Origin: Alphaproteobacteria bacterium PA4
GTDB lineage: Bacteria > Pseudomonadota > Alphaproteobacteria > Sphingomonadales > Sphingomonadaceae
Assembly (NCBI GenBank): GCA_002256005.1
Contig: NKIQ01000003.1
Span: 62,001-126,000 of the forward strand
DNA length: 64,000 bases
Direction: 5' to 3'
Positions 28,548 to 37,066 of this stretch are shown here, one piece after another. The position numbers were made by a program, and so were the translations under genes. The stretch's first letter is position 1. Every line of letters starts with the position of its first letter. The notes beneath the pieces are model-generated. The model did not search any database. It was not told the origin of the DNA and worked only from the letters and a program-made list of their open reading frames with translations.

Positions 28548-29726
28548 TTACGCCCCCGGCAGTTCCAGCACGCGCTTGGCGATGATGTTGAGGTTGATCT
28601 CCGACGTGCCGCCCTCGATCGAATTGGCGCGGCTGCGCAGCCAGCCGCGGGCGAGGTCGCCATCGCCGTCCGTCGGGCCTTCCCAGGTCAGGCCGTCGCT
28701 GCCGGCGATGCTCATCAGCAGCTGCTGGCGGTCCTTGTTGAGCTCGGTGCCGTAGTACTTCAGCATCGACGACAGCGCGCCGACGCCCTGGCCGGCCTTG
28801 GCCTCGTCCTTCACCCGCTCCATGGTGAGCGCAAAGGCCCAGGCGTTGATCTCGTGGCGGACAACATCGGTCCTGAGACCGGTATCGGCGAGAATGGCGG
28901 CATCGAGGCCGATCTGGCGCTTGGCGATCTGGCTGACACTGGCGCGGCCGGCGCTGTCCATGTCGCCGATCATCTCGCGCTCATGGGTGAGCAGATATTT
29001 GGCGATGTCCCAACCCTTGCCGGCTTCGCCCATCAGGTTTTCCTTGGGCACCTGCACATTGTCGAAGAAGGTCTGGCAGAAGGGCGAGGCGCCCGAAATC
29101 AGTTTGATCGGTGAGGTCGAGACGCCGGGGCTGGCCATGTCGAACAGCAGGAAGCTGATGCCGAGATGCTTCGGCGCTTCCGGATTGGTGCGTACGAGGC
29201 AGAAGATCCAGTCGGCCTTGTCGGCATAGCTGGTCCAGACCTTCTGGCCGTTGACGAGATAGTGATCGCCCTTGTCCTCGGCGGAGGTGCGCAGGCTGGC
29301 GAGGTCCGACCCGGCGCCCGGTTCCGAATAGCCCTGGCACCAGCGGATCTCGCCGCGAGCGATCTTCGGCAGATGCTCCAGCTTCTGCGCTTCATTGCCA
29401 TATTTGAGCAACGCTGGCCCCAGCATCCAGATGCCGAAGGAGGACAGCGGCGAGCGCGCCTTGATGCGGCGCATCTCGCTGGCCAGCACCTTGGCTTCGT
29501 CCTTGGAGAGGCCGCCGCCGCCATAGGCCTTGGGCCATTCCGGCACGGTCCAGCCGCGCTCGCCCATCCGCTCCAGCCAGACGCGCTGCGCTTCGCCGGT
29601 GAATTTCACATTGCGGCCGCCCCAGCAGACATCGGCATCGCGCATCACCGGCTTGCGCATCTCGGCCGGGCAATTCGCCTCCAGCCAGACCCGCGTTTCG
29701 GCGCGGAAGGTTTCCAGATCGGCCAT
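28548..29726 (-). CDS. Acyl-CoA dehydrogenase
   Basis: 392 aa. Conserved segments: RGWTVPEWPKAYGGGGLSKD, RWCQGYSEPGAGSDLASLRT, VNGQKVWTSYADKADWIFCL (FAD-binding middle domain), and the C-terminal RANSIEGGTSEINLNIIAKR with the FAD/tetramer contacts. It dehydrogenates an acyl-CoA at the alpha-beta position. With the neighbouring ACAD it probably makes a heteromeric enzyme; both lie downstream-to-upstream of the CoA ligase. ATG 29726 after GGGGAGATACAGGCAC is preferred to codons upstream. Confidence 0.9.
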   Translation of the reverse strand: MADLETFRAETRVWLEANCPAEMRKPVMRDADVCWGGRNVKFTGEAQRVWLERMGERGWTVPEWPKAYGGGGLSKDEAKVLASEMRRIKARSPLSSFGIWMLGPALLKYGNEAQKLEHLPKIARGEIRWCQGYSEPGAGSDLASLRTSAEDKGDHYLVNGQKVWTSYADKADWIFCLVRTNPEAPKHLGISFLLFDMASPGVSTSPIKLISGASPFCQTFFDNVQVPKENLMGEAGKGWDIAKYLLTHEREMIGDMDSAGRASVSQIAKRQIGLDAAILADTGLRTDVVRHEINAWAFALTMERVKDEAKAGQGVGALSSMLKYYGTELNKDRQQLLMSIAGSDGLTWEGPTDGDGDLARGWLRSRANSIEGGTSEINLNIIAKRVLELPGA

Positions 29727-29814
29727 GTGCCTGTATCTCCCCATAGGCATTCGCAACTGCTGGCCTTATGGTGCCCGCCGCCAATCCCGGCAAGCAAGCA
29801 AAAGGCGCAGGGTC

Positions 29815-30660
29815 GTGTTCGATACCATGCAGATCGCCGTCGATTTCGCGACGCTGCCATTGCGGCCCGAGGTGTTCAGCATCGGGCCCTTCGGCGATTA
29901 TGGGCCGTTTTCGCTGCGCTGGTACTCGCTGAGCTATATCGCCGCCATCGTCATCGGCTGGTGGCTGCTGTTGAAGATGATCAAGCTGCCGGGATCGCCG
30001 ATGACGGCGGACAATGTCGACAGCTTCATCACCTGGGCGACGTTCGGCGTGATCCTTGGTGGCCGGCTCGGCTATGTAATCTTCTATAATCCCGCCCAAT
30101 ATCTCGCCGATCCGGTGCAGATCCTTCGGGTCTGGGACGGCGGCATGTCGTTCCATGGCGGCTGTTTCGGGGTCATTCTGGGCTGTATCGGGTTCGGGCT
30201 GAGCAATGGCGTGTCGGGGCTGCGCGTGCTCGATTATGTCGCCACCGTCTCGCCGCTGGGGCTGGGGTTGGGGCGGCTGGCGAATTTCGTCAATGGTGAG
30301 CTGTGGGGGCGGCCGACCGGCACCGATTGGGGCGTCATCTTCCCCAACGCCGGGCCGGAACCGCGCTACCCCTCGCAACTGTTCGAATTCGCGCTGGAAG
30401 GGGTGGTGCTGTTCAGCGTGCTGACCCTGTTGTTCTGGGGCACCCGCGCTCGGCTGCGGCCCGGCCTGCTCGCCGGTACCTTCGGCATCGGCTATGGCCT
30501 GTCGCGCTTCATCGTCGAATATTATCGCGAGCCCGATCGGCAATTGGGCTTTCTGTCGACCGGCCTGACCATGGGGCAGACGCTGACCCTGCCGCTGATC
30601 CTCGCTGGCCTGATCCTGCTGCTGCGCGCGCTGGCACGACCGGCCCCCGTCGCGGCGTGA
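29815..30660 (+). CDS. lgt: Prolipoprotein diacylglyceryl transferase
   Basis: About 281 aa, seven predicted membrane helices. Transfers diacylglycerol from phosphatidylglycerol to the lipobox Cys of prolipoproteins. Family motifs: FHGGCFGVILG, GLGRLANFVNGELWGRPT (the Lgt signature with essential Arg/Asn/Glu) and RYPSQLFEFALEG. GTG 29815 lies 9 nt after AAAGG; ATG 29827 is the alternative. The stop overlaps the next start (GTGA), beginning a chain of four coupled genes. Confidence 0.95.
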   Translation: MFDTMQIAVDFATLPLRPEVFSIGPFGDYGPFSLRWYSLSYIAAIVIGWWLLLKMIKLPGSPMTADNVDSFITWATFGVILGGRLGYVIFYNPAQYLADPVQILRVWDGGMSFHGGCFGVILGCIGFGLSNGVSGLRVLDYVATVSPLGLGLGRLANFVNGELWGRPTGTDWGVIFPNAGPEPRYPSQLFEFALEGVVLFSVLTLLFWGTRARLRPGLLAGTFGIGYGLSRFIVEYYREPDRQLGFLSTGLTMGQTLTLPLILAGLILLLRALARPAPVAA

Positions 30661-31643
30661 GCGATCTGGCGGCGCAGCTGCGCGCCCGGATCGAAGCGGA
30701 GGGCCCGTTGCGGCTCGACGTCTGGATGGCGGCTTGCAACACCGCCTATTATGCCGGGCCGAACCCTTTGGGCCGGGATTTCACCACGGCGCCGGAAATC
30801 AGCCAGATGTTCGGCGAACTGATCGGCGGCTGGATCGGTGATCTGTGGCAGCGTGCCGGGCAGCCGGCGGTGCGGCTTGTCGAGCTGGGGCCGGGGCGCG
30901 GCACGCTGATGGCCGATGCGCGGCGCGTGCTGGCGCGGCTGCCGGGGCTGGCCGAGGCGCCGCTGGCGCTTGTCGAAACCAGCCCGGCGCTGCGGGCCCT
31001 GCAGGGCGAACGGCTGGCGGCGGACTGGTATGAAACGCTGGACGATGTGCCCGACGATCGCGCCATCATCCTCATCGCCAATGAATTCTTCGATGCACTG
31101 CCGATCCGCCAGTTCGACGGCCAGGGCGGCGAGACGGCGGTGACGGTGACGGAGGCGGGCTTTGCCGCCACCAGTCTGCCGGCGCCCGGCACGGCGGCGG
31201 GCGAGCGTGCCGAGGCCGGTGAAGCCGTCGCTGCCCGGATCGCTGCCCGCCTGGCCCGTCATGGCGGCGCCGCGCTGATCATCGACTATGGCTATGCGGA
31301 AACCCAAGCGCGCGACAGCTTGCAGGCGCTGCGCCATGCCGCCAGCGCCGATGCCTTTGCCGACCCCGGCAGCGCCGACCTGACCGCCCATGTCGATTTC
31401 AGTGCGCTCGCCCGCGCCGCCGCCGGCGCCGCCAGCCATGGCCCGGTCACACAGGGCGTCTGGCTGGCGCGGCTGGGCATCGAGGCGCGGGCGGCGGCGC
31501 TGCAGGCCCGCAATCGCGATGCCGCCGCCGCAATTTCCGCAGCCCTGGTGCGCTTGACGGCGCCCGCACAGATGGGAACCTTGTTCAAGGTGATGGCGCT
31601 GACCGCGCCGCACTGGCCACAACCGGCAGGATTTGACGCATGA
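30657..31643 (+). CDS. NDUFAF7/MidA-type SAM-dependent methyltransferase
   Basis: 328 aa, COG1565. Motif I VRLVELGPGRGTLMADARR, then IILIANEFFDALPIRQF and LIIDYGYAETQ are diagnostic. The eukaryotic homologue methylates an Arg of complex I subunit NDUFS2; the bacterial role is inferred to be similar but unproven. Starts with GTG inside the lgt stop and ends overlapping the GNAT start, a gene order (lgt, MidA-like, pgeF) common in alphaproteobacteria. Confidence 0.9.
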   Translation: MSDLAAQLRARIEAEGPLRLDVWMAACNTAYYAGPNPLGRDFTTAPEISQMFGELIGGWIGDLWQRAGQPAVRLVELGPGRGTLMADARRVLARLPGLAEAPLALVETSPALRALQGERLAADWYETLDDVPDDRAIILIANEFFDALPIRQFDGQGGETAVTVTEAGFAATSLPAPGTAAGERAEAGEAVAARIAARLARHGGAALIIDYGYAETQARDSLQALRHAASADAFADPGSADLTAHVDFSALARAAAGAASHGPVTQGVWLARLGIEARAAALQARNRDAAAAISAALVRLTAPAQMGTLFKVMALTAPHWPQPAGFDA

Positions 31644-32149
31644 TCACCTATCGCGATGCCCGTCCGGACGAAGGCGCCGTGCTCGGCGGCATCGCCCGCG
31701 CCACCTTCATCGAAACCTTCGGTACGCTCTACAAATTGCCGGACCTGACCGGTTTTCTCGCTGCCGGCTCGGACGCCGCTTATGCCGCCGAACTTGCCGA
31801 TTCCGATATCGAGGTGCGCTTTGCGCTCGCTGGCGGCGTGCCGATCGGTTTTTGCAAGATCAGCCGGCTGAAGCTGCCCGCCGAAGCGTCCGATCCGACG
31901 GCGATGGAGCTGCGCCAGCTCTATGTCTATCGCCCCTGGCAGGGGGAAGGCGTTGCGAAGGTGCTGACCGAATGGGCGCTGGACCGCGCCCGCGCCCGCG
32001 GTGCGCGGGAAATGTGGCTGTCGGTCTTCACCGAAAATACCCGCGCCCGTCGCTTCTATGCCCGCTATGGGTTCGAGGAGATCGCGCCCTATCATTTCAT
32101 GGTGGGCGATCAGGCCGATGAGGACATCCTGTGCCGGGTGATGCTGTGA
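31640..32149 (+). CDS. GNAT family N-acetyltransferase
   Basis: 169 aa. Acetyl-CoA binding motif A is LRQLYVYRPWQGEGVAKVLTEWAL, followed by motif B ENTRARRFYARYGFEEI. The N terminus MITYRDARPDEGAVL is typical of small-molecule or protein N-acetyltransferases. Substrate unknown. Start overlaps the previous stop (ATGA) and its own stop overlaps the next start (GTGA), inserting it between the MidA-like and pgeF genes. Confidence 0.88.
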   Translation: MITYRDARPDEGAVLGGIARATFIETFGTLYKLPDLTGFLAAGSDAAYAAELADSDIEVRFALAGGVPIGFCKISRLKLPAEASDPTAMELRQLYVYRPWQGEGVAKVLTEWALDRARARGAREMWLSVFTENTRARRFYARYGFEEIAPYHFMVGDQADEDILCRVML

Positions 32150-32904
32150 CCGTGCCGTTCGTCACCGCCGGGCTCGGCGTGCCCCATGGCTTTCTGGGGC
32201 GGCAGGGTGGCGTCTCCACCAGCATCTTCGCCGGGCTCAACGTCGGTCTCGGCTCCAGCGACGATCCGGCGGCGGTACGCGAGAATCGCCGCCGCGCTGT
32301 CGAAGCCGTTGCCCCCGGTGCGGCGCTGGTCTCGCTACACCAGGTGCACAGCGCCATCGTCGTGCCGGTCACCGCCGCCTGTGCCGATGCCGATCGCCCG
32401 GCGGCCGATGCGCTGGTCACCGCCACGCCCGGCCTCGCCCTCGGCATCCTCACCGCCGATTGTGCGCCGATCCTGCTCGCCGATGCCGAGGCCGGGGTGA
32501 TCGGCGCTGCGCATTCGGGCTGGAAGGGCGCGCTGCACGACATTGCCGGCGCCACCGTCGCTGCGATGGTGGCGCTGGGGGCCCGTGCCGATCGCATCAG
32601 CGCCGCCATCGGCCCGTGCATCGCCCGGGCGAGCTATGAGGTGGATGCCGCCTTCCGCGACCGCTTCCTCGCCGATGCGCCGGCGCATGATGCCTTCTTC
32701 GCGCGCGGACGCGGCGACCGTTTCCAGTTCGATCTCGAAGGCCTTGTCGCCATGCGGCTGGCCGCCGCCGGGGTCGGGCGCGTTGCCGCGCTGGGCATCG
32801 ACACCTATCCCGATGCGACGCGCTGGTTCAGCTACCGCCGCACCACCCATGCCGGGGAGCCCGATTATGGCCGGCAGATCTCGCTGATCGCCCTGCCGGG
32901 CTGA
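32146..32904 (+). CDS. pgeF: PgeF/YfiH-type laccase-domain protein
   Basis: 252 aa. Metal-ligand motifs of the family are present: SLHQVHS, LTADCAPILL and AAHSGWKGALHDIAG (His, Cys, His around one zinc), and SYRRTTHAGEPDYGRQ at the end. Family members act as purine nucleoside phosphorylases/deaminases and as peptidoglycan-precursor editing factor removing mis-incorporated L-Ser. GTG at 32146 in the GTGA overlap is chosen; a GTG at 32131 is possible. Convergent with YciI, the two stops being directly adjacent. Confidence 0.9.
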   Translation: MTVPFVTAGLGVPHGFLGRQGGVSTSIFAGLNVGLGSSDDPAAVRENRRRAVEAVAPGAALVSLHQVHSAIVVPVTAACADADRPAADALVTATPGLALGILTADCAPILLADAEAGVIGAAHSGWKGALHDIAGATVAAMVALGARADRISAAIGPCIARASYEVDAAFRDRFLADAPAHDAFFARGRGDRFQFDLEGLVAMRLAAAGVGRVAALGIDTYPDATRWFSYRRTTHAGEPDYGRQISLIALPG

Positions 32905-33186
32905 TCAGGCCGGCAGCACCTTGTGCCAATTGGTCACCGATCGGCTCTCGAACAGGCCGGCGACATGATAGGGATCGGCATTGGCAAAGGCGATGGCGGC
33001 GTCGCGATCCTCGAAATCGATGATCAGCAGCGAGCCCATGGCGCGGCCATCGGGGCGCAACAACGGCCCGGCGACGAGCACGGCCTCGCCGAGCGTGCCG
33101 ATATGCGCCAGATGCGCGGCGCGCGTCGCCGCGCGCAATTCGCTCGAATCGGGCTTGTCGATGCAATGGATGGCGAAATAAGGCAT
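32905..33186 (-). CDS. YciI-like protein
   Basis: 93 aa, complete YCII domain: MPYFAIHCIDKPDS, RAAHLAHIGTLGE with the conserved His, GSLLIIDFEDRDAAIAFANA and DPYHVAGLFESRSV. The fold is a small ferredoxin-like dimer with a His-Asp pair, function usually unknown. It is transcribed alone towards pgeF. Confidence 0.88.
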   Translation of the reverse strand: MPYFAIHCIDKPDSSELRAATRAAHLAHIGTLGEAVLVAGPLLRPDGRAMGSLLIIDFEDRDAAIAFANADPYHVAGLFESRSVTNWHKVLPA

Positions 33187-33244
33187 CGGACACCTGTTGT
33201 TGCTGCGCTGGTGTAGCGCGCCGGACAGGCGGGGGGAAGCGGGG

Positions 33245-33598
33245 ATGCGCGGGATTTGGGCGGTCGTGCCGGGGCTGCTGCTGTGCGTCGGCCTGGCCCT
33301 CGCCGGCCAGGCGCTGGCGGCGGCGCTGCAACTGCCGGTGCCGGGGGCGGTTCTCGGCCTGCTGGCCTATCTGCTGTTGCTGCTGCTGGTGCCGGCGGCC
33401 AGGCACACACGGGCGGGGGCAGCGCTGCTGGTGCGCTGGATCGGTGCCATGCTGGTGCCGGCGCTGATCGGCCTGCACGCGGCGCTGCCGCTGCTGGCCG
33501 CGGCGGCGCTGCCGGTCATGCTGCTGCTGGTCGGCACGACATTGGTGACGGCGTTGGCCACGGCCTGGCTCTATCGCCTCGCCGGCGGCCGCGGCTGA
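33245..33598 (+). CDS. CidA/LrgA family holin-like membrane protein
   Basis: 117 aa, four hydrophobic helices. PVPGAVLGLLAYLLLLLL and LLVRWIGAMLVPALIGL are the family pattern. CidA/LrgA proteins pair with CidB/LrgB in the inner membrane and are linked to murein hydrolase control or to export of small metabolites such as pyruvate or glycolate. Start ATG 33245 follows GGGGGAAGCGGGG. Its TGA shares bases with the next ATG (TGATG). Confidence 0.85.
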   Translation: MRGIWAVVPGLLLCVGLALAGQALAAALQLPVPGAVLGLLAYLLLLLLVPAARHTRAGAALLVRWIGAMLVPALIGLHAALPLLAAAALPVMLLLVGTTLVTALATAWLYRLAGGRG

Positions 33599-34290
33599 TG
33601 CTGTTCGATCCCATCATCGCCTGCACCGCCGTGCTGCTGCTGTTCGCCGGCGCCCGGGCCGTTTCGGCGCGGGTCGGCCACCCGCCCTGGGCCAGCCCGG
33701 TGTTGCTGGCGACGCTGGCGGTGGCGGTGGGGCTGGCGGTGTTCGGGATCGCCCCGGCGCGCTTCGCGGCTGCCGCCACGCCATTGCGCTGGCTGCTCGG
33801 TCCGGCGCTGGTGGCGCTGGCGCTGGTCATCTTCGACAATCGCGCCCTGTTGCGGGCCGAGGCGCGGCCGGTGCTGATCGCCGTCATCGGCGGCACGCTG
33901 ATCGGCCTCGCCAGCGCCTGGGGGCTGGCGGTGGCGCTCGGCCTGCCGCCGCTGCTGCGCGCGGCACTGACCACCAAGACGGTGACGACGCCCTTTTCGG
34001 TGGCGATCATGACGGCGGTGGGCGGCCCGGTCGCGCTGGCCGCGGCCTTTTCGGTACTGACCGGCGTCATCGGCGCGCTGCTGGTGCCGGCCCTGTTCCG
34101 GTGGCTGGGGATTGCCAGTGCCACCGGCCGGGCGCTGGGGCTGGGCGTGTCCGCGCACATCGTCGGCACCGATTGGCAGATGCGCCGCGATGCCCGCGCC
34201 GGCGGCCTGTCGGCACTGGCCTTCGTGCTGGCCGGGCTGGTGGCGGCGCTGCTGGTGCCGCCGCTCTGGGGCTGGCTGACCGCCGCCTGA
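33598..34290 (+). CDS. LrgB/CidB family membrane protein
   Basis: 230 aa with about six to seven helices; LrgB signatures are RAALTTKTVTTPFSVAIM, GGPVALAAAFSVLTGVIGAL and LGVSAHIVGT. It is the obligate partner of the CidA/LrgA protein directly upstream (TGATG overlap) and together they make a holin/antiholin-like or transport pair. No LytSR-type regulator is nearby. Confidence 0.88.
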   Translation: MLFDPIIACTAVLLLFAGARAVSARVGHPPWASPVLLATLAVAVGLAVFGIAPARFAAAATPLRWLLGPALVALALVIFDNRALLRAEARPVLIAVIGGTLIGLASAWGLAVALGLPPLLRAALTTKTVTTPFSVAIMTAVGGPVALAAAFSVLTGVIGALLVPALFRWLGIASATGRALGLGVSAHIVGTDWQMRRDARAGGLSALAFVLAGLVAALLVPPLWGWLTAA

Positions 34291-34292
34291 GG

Positions 34293-34559
34293 CTATTCCC
34301 GCCCGGTCAGGCGACGGATTTCCGCCTGGGCGATACGCTCGACCATTTCCGGCAGATTGGTATCGAGCCAGGCCTGCAATTGCGGTTCGAGGATACTGCG
34401 CACCAGCGCTTCCAGCGTCGTGTCGCCGCCGGGTAGTGGCGCGGGCGTGGCGACGGGTGGCGGGGGCGGCGGCGATTCCGGCACGGCTGCCGGCGCATCC
34501 CCTGCCATGCGGGCGCGGATCGATTCGAGAATCGCGTCGATGGGAGGGTCTGCGGCCAT
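34293..34559 (-). CDS. Short PopZ-like (DUF2497) polar-organising protein
   Basis: 88 aa with the two conserved ends of PopZ: N-terminal IDAILESIRARM helix and C-terminal TLEALVRSILEPQLQAWLDTNLPEMVERIAQAEIRRL oligomerisation helices (quoted in part), joined by a 25-residue Pro-rich linker. Caulobacter PopZ, about 177 aa, has a much longer acidic linker. PopZ anchors the chromosome origin and cell-cycle proteins at the pole. The short linker may give a different condensate behaviour; localisation is inferred. Confidence 0.78.
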   Translation of the reverse strand: MAADPPIDAILESIRARMAGDAPAAVPESPPPPPPVATPAPLPGGDTTLEALVRSILEPQLQAWLDTNLPEMVERIAQAEIRRLTGRE

Positions 34560-34568
34560 GGCCCGGCT

Positions 34569-35996
34569 TTAGGGGACTGGCGGCCCGATGACCAGCGAGC
34601 GGCTGGCGCGTTCCTTGTCCGGCAAGGGCAGGGCGGCGGGGCCACCGCTGGTATCGTCGAGCAGGCGATGGCGTACCTTCTGGGCGTTGGTCACGGCATC
34701 ATATTCGCTGACCGGCACGCCCAGCGCCACGGCCTCGGCGGCGCCGACGGCGGCGAGCAGCGAATAGGCAGCGACCTGTTCCTCGCGTCGCGCCGTGACC
34801 AGATTGACTTCGCTGGTCAGCCGTTCCTGCTCGGCATTGAGCAGTTCGATGATGGTGCGGGTGCCGACCTGATTTTCCTGCTTCACGCCTTCGGCGGCGA
34901 GCGTATTGGCTTCGACGGCGACGCGCGACGCCTCGATCACGGCGCGCGCCGCGCGCAGCTGGTTGAAGGCGTTGGTGACGCTTTCCTCATTGGCCCGCGA
35001 CGCACTGGTGATGGCTTCCATCAACTGGCTGCGCCGTTCCTGCGACTGGCGGACCTGCGAGCCGACCAGCCCGGCCTGATACAGCGGCACCGTCGCGGTG
35101 ATGGCGACATCCTGGCTGAAAAAGCCGCCCTGACGCACGAAATTGGCGCCGCCGCCGCCGCCTTCGAAATAGGCATAGCTGGCGCTGGCGGTGCCGGCGA
35201 CGGTGGGCAGCCGCTGCTTCTGCAGCGTCTTCACGTCATAGCGCGCCGCGGCTTCGTCATAACGGGCCGCGATGACCGCCGGGCTGTTGTCACGGGCGAT
35301 GTCGACCGCCTGGCCGGCGGTGCCGGGCAACACCGGCAGCGGCGGCATCGGCGCCAGATCTTCGGGCAGCCGGCCGACGACGCGCAGATAGGCCTGGCGG
35401 GCGGCGGCGAGCTGGTTCTGCGCGACGACCGCGTTGGACTGGGCATTGGCCAGCCGGGCCTGGGATTGCGCGACATCGGTGCGGGTCAGGTCGCCGACCT
35501 CGAACCGGTCCTTCGAGGCCTGCAGCTCGCGCTCCAGCACCTTGACCTGGTTGGCGTTCAATTCGACGACGCGCTGGAAGCGCAGCACATCGGCATAGGC
35601 GGTGACGGTGTTGAGCACGACCTGGTTTTCAGCGGCGCGCAGCCGGGCGCGGGCGGCATAGATGCGGTTTTCGGCCGCGCTGGTCGCGGTCTTGATGCGG
35701 CCGCCCTGATAGAGCGACTGGCTGAGCTGGAGCCCGGCGGTATAGGTGCGGCCATTGTCCTTGAAATCGAGCGCGGCCTGGTCGGCATTGAGCCGGGTGC
35801 CCAGCGTCGGCCGGCCACCGGCCAGCGCCTGCGGCACCGCTTCATCGGCCTGGCGCACAAAGGCGCGCTGGGCGCGCAGGTCGGGGTTCTGCTCATAGGC
35901 GGCGGCAATGGCATCGGGCAGCGTGTCGGCGCGCGCCGCCAGGGGCGGGGACGCAGCCAGCGCGGCGGCCAGCAACAGCAGGGATTTGAAACGCAT
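34569..35996 (-). CDS. tolC: TolC-family outer-membrane efflux protein
   Basis: 475 aa. Signal peptide LLLLAAALAASPPLAARA then the paired TolC repeats: DAIAAAYEQNPDLRAQRA, LSQSLYQGGRIKTATSAAEN and, in the second half, VPLYQAGLVGSQVRQSQERR. It is a periplasm-spanning exit duct used by tripartite pumps or type I secretion. ATG 35996 is chosen because of the signal peptide; the longer frame is antisense-like. It follows the PIMT gene by 16 bp, a conserved sphingomonad/rhizobial arrangement. Confidence 0.92.
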   Translation of the reverse strand: MRFKSLLLLAAALAASPPLAARADTLPDAIAAAYEQNPDLRAQRAFVRQADEAVPQALAGGRPTLGTRLNADQAALDFKDNGRTYTAGLQLSQSLYQGGRIKTATSAAENRIYAARARLRAAENQVVLNTVTAYADVLRFQRVVELNANQVKVLERELQASKDRFEVGDLTRTDVAQSQARLANAQSNAVVAQNQLAAARQAYLRVVGRLPEDLAPMPPLPVLPGTAGQAVDIARDNSPAVIAARYDEAAARYDVKTLQKQRLPTVAGTASASYAYFEGGGGGANFVRQGGFFSQDVAITATVPLYQAGLVGSQVRQSQERRSQLMEAITSASRANEESVTNAFNQLRAARAVIEASRVAVEANTLAAEGVKQENQVGTRTIIELLNAEQERLTSEVNLVTARREEQVAAYSLLAAVGAAEAVALGVPVSEYDAVTNAQKVRHRLLDDTSGGPAALPLPDKERASRSLVIGPPVP

Positions 35997-36012
35997 CGGG
36001 GGCTCTCTCACG

Positions 36013-36687
36013 TCAGAAGGCAAAGTCTTTGGGACGGGCAAAGCCGGGCAGCAGGCGGCCCGGCACTTCGAGGAAGGCCAGCCCGCCAATGCGGCGGTCG
36101 GCCAGCAACGGCCCGGCATAACCGCGGCCGACACCATGACCACCACCATCACGGACAATCGCAGCGACCCGGCCCCCCGGAGCAAGCTGCGCCGCAATGG
36201 CCGGCGTCACGATTTCGATGGCGCCTTCGAACAGCACCAGATCATAGGGCGCAGCGCCCGCCCAGCCGTCGGCGAGCGGACCCGAAACACAGGCAATGCC
36301 GGCCGCCGTTGCCTGGGCAATGAGCGCGGCATCGCATTCCAGCGCCGTCACGCGCGCGCCGACATGCGCCAGCACGGCAGCCGAATAGCCGGTGGCGGCG
36401 CCGACGAGCAGCACGCGATCGGCGGCCGTCACCCGGGCATTCTGCAACAGCAGAGCGAGCACCATCGGTTCCAGCAGCCAGCGGCCCGGCGCCACTTCCA
36501 GCGCGGCATCGGCATAGGCGAGGCCGGCCAGCGCCGGCGCCACGTAATCCTCGCGCGGCACCGCCGCCATCGCCGCCAGAACGCCGGCATCGGTGACGCC
36601 GACAGTGCGCAACTGGCTGGCCACCATGGTCTGGCGCAGCTGGGCCGGGGTCAGTTCCGCCGCATGCAGGGCTTCAAGGCTGGTCAA
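36013..36687 (-). CDS. Protein-L-isoaspartate O-methyltransferase-like protein
   Basis: About 224 aa from TTG 36687; GTG 36759 and ATG 36627 are alternatives and the start is unsure. The PCMT fold is seen in RQTMVASQLRTVGV, VPREDYVAP, motif I DRVLLVGAATGYSAAVLA and VTALECDAALIAQA, and LAPGGRVAAIVRDG. True PCMT has ExGTGxGYxA; here VGAATGYSAA departs at two places, so repair activity on isoaspartate is only inferred. The gene sits directly upstream of tolC and is probably co-transcribed. Confidence 0.8.
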   Translation of the reverse strand: MTSLEALHAAELTPAQLRQTMVASQLRTVGVTDAGVLAAMAAVPREDYVAPALAGLAYADAALEVAPGRWLLEPMVLALLLQNARVTAADRVLLVGAATGYSAAVLAHVGARVTALECDAALIAQATAAGIACVSGPLADGWAGAAPYDLVLFEGAIEIVTPAIAAQLAPGGRVAAIVRDGGGHGVGRGYAGPLLADRRIGGLAFLEVPGRLLPGFARPKDFAF

Positions 36688-36821
36688 GGGACTTCTCGCA
36701 ACATCAGGTGTCTGATAATCATAATACAGCTGAGTCGCAATCGAATTCAGCCGATGCACTTCCTGTAGCTATCATGGTTGCCCTCGCCAAGCACCTTCGC
36801 TATGCGGTGCCTCCCACGCGC

Positions 36822-36895
36822 GGCCCGATGGCGGAGTGGTGACGCAGCGGACTGCAAATCCGTGCACGCCGGTTCGATTCCGGCTCGGGCCTCCA
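36822..36895 (+). tRNA. tRNA-Cys (GCA)
   Basis: A 74-nt cloverleaf: acceptor GGCCCGA pairs with TCGGGCC, discriminator T, encoded CCA; anticodon loop CTGCAAA gives GCA; T-arm GCCGGTTCGATTCCGGC. D-arm region TGGCGGAGTGGTGACGCAG is normal. No intron. It is the only tRNA in the window. Confidence 0.97.
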
Positions 36896-37066
36896 ATGGG
36901 CGTTGTCGGCGGGGATCACGCGCCGCGGTACCACTGTTGTACCACTGACATCAGGCTTGCCGCGACCCGTCATCACTTTCGTCGTGCGCCATCACAACTT
37001 GCCAGCACCCCATGACAATTCTAACAATGTTGTAAGCAGGGGTTGCGAGAGCGGGGCGTTTTTTTC

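Noticed and set aside
36929-36947. Integrated prophage or genomic island at tRNA-Cys
   Set aside because: No integrase, mobility or phage gene follows; the next gene is an ordinary chromosomal one.
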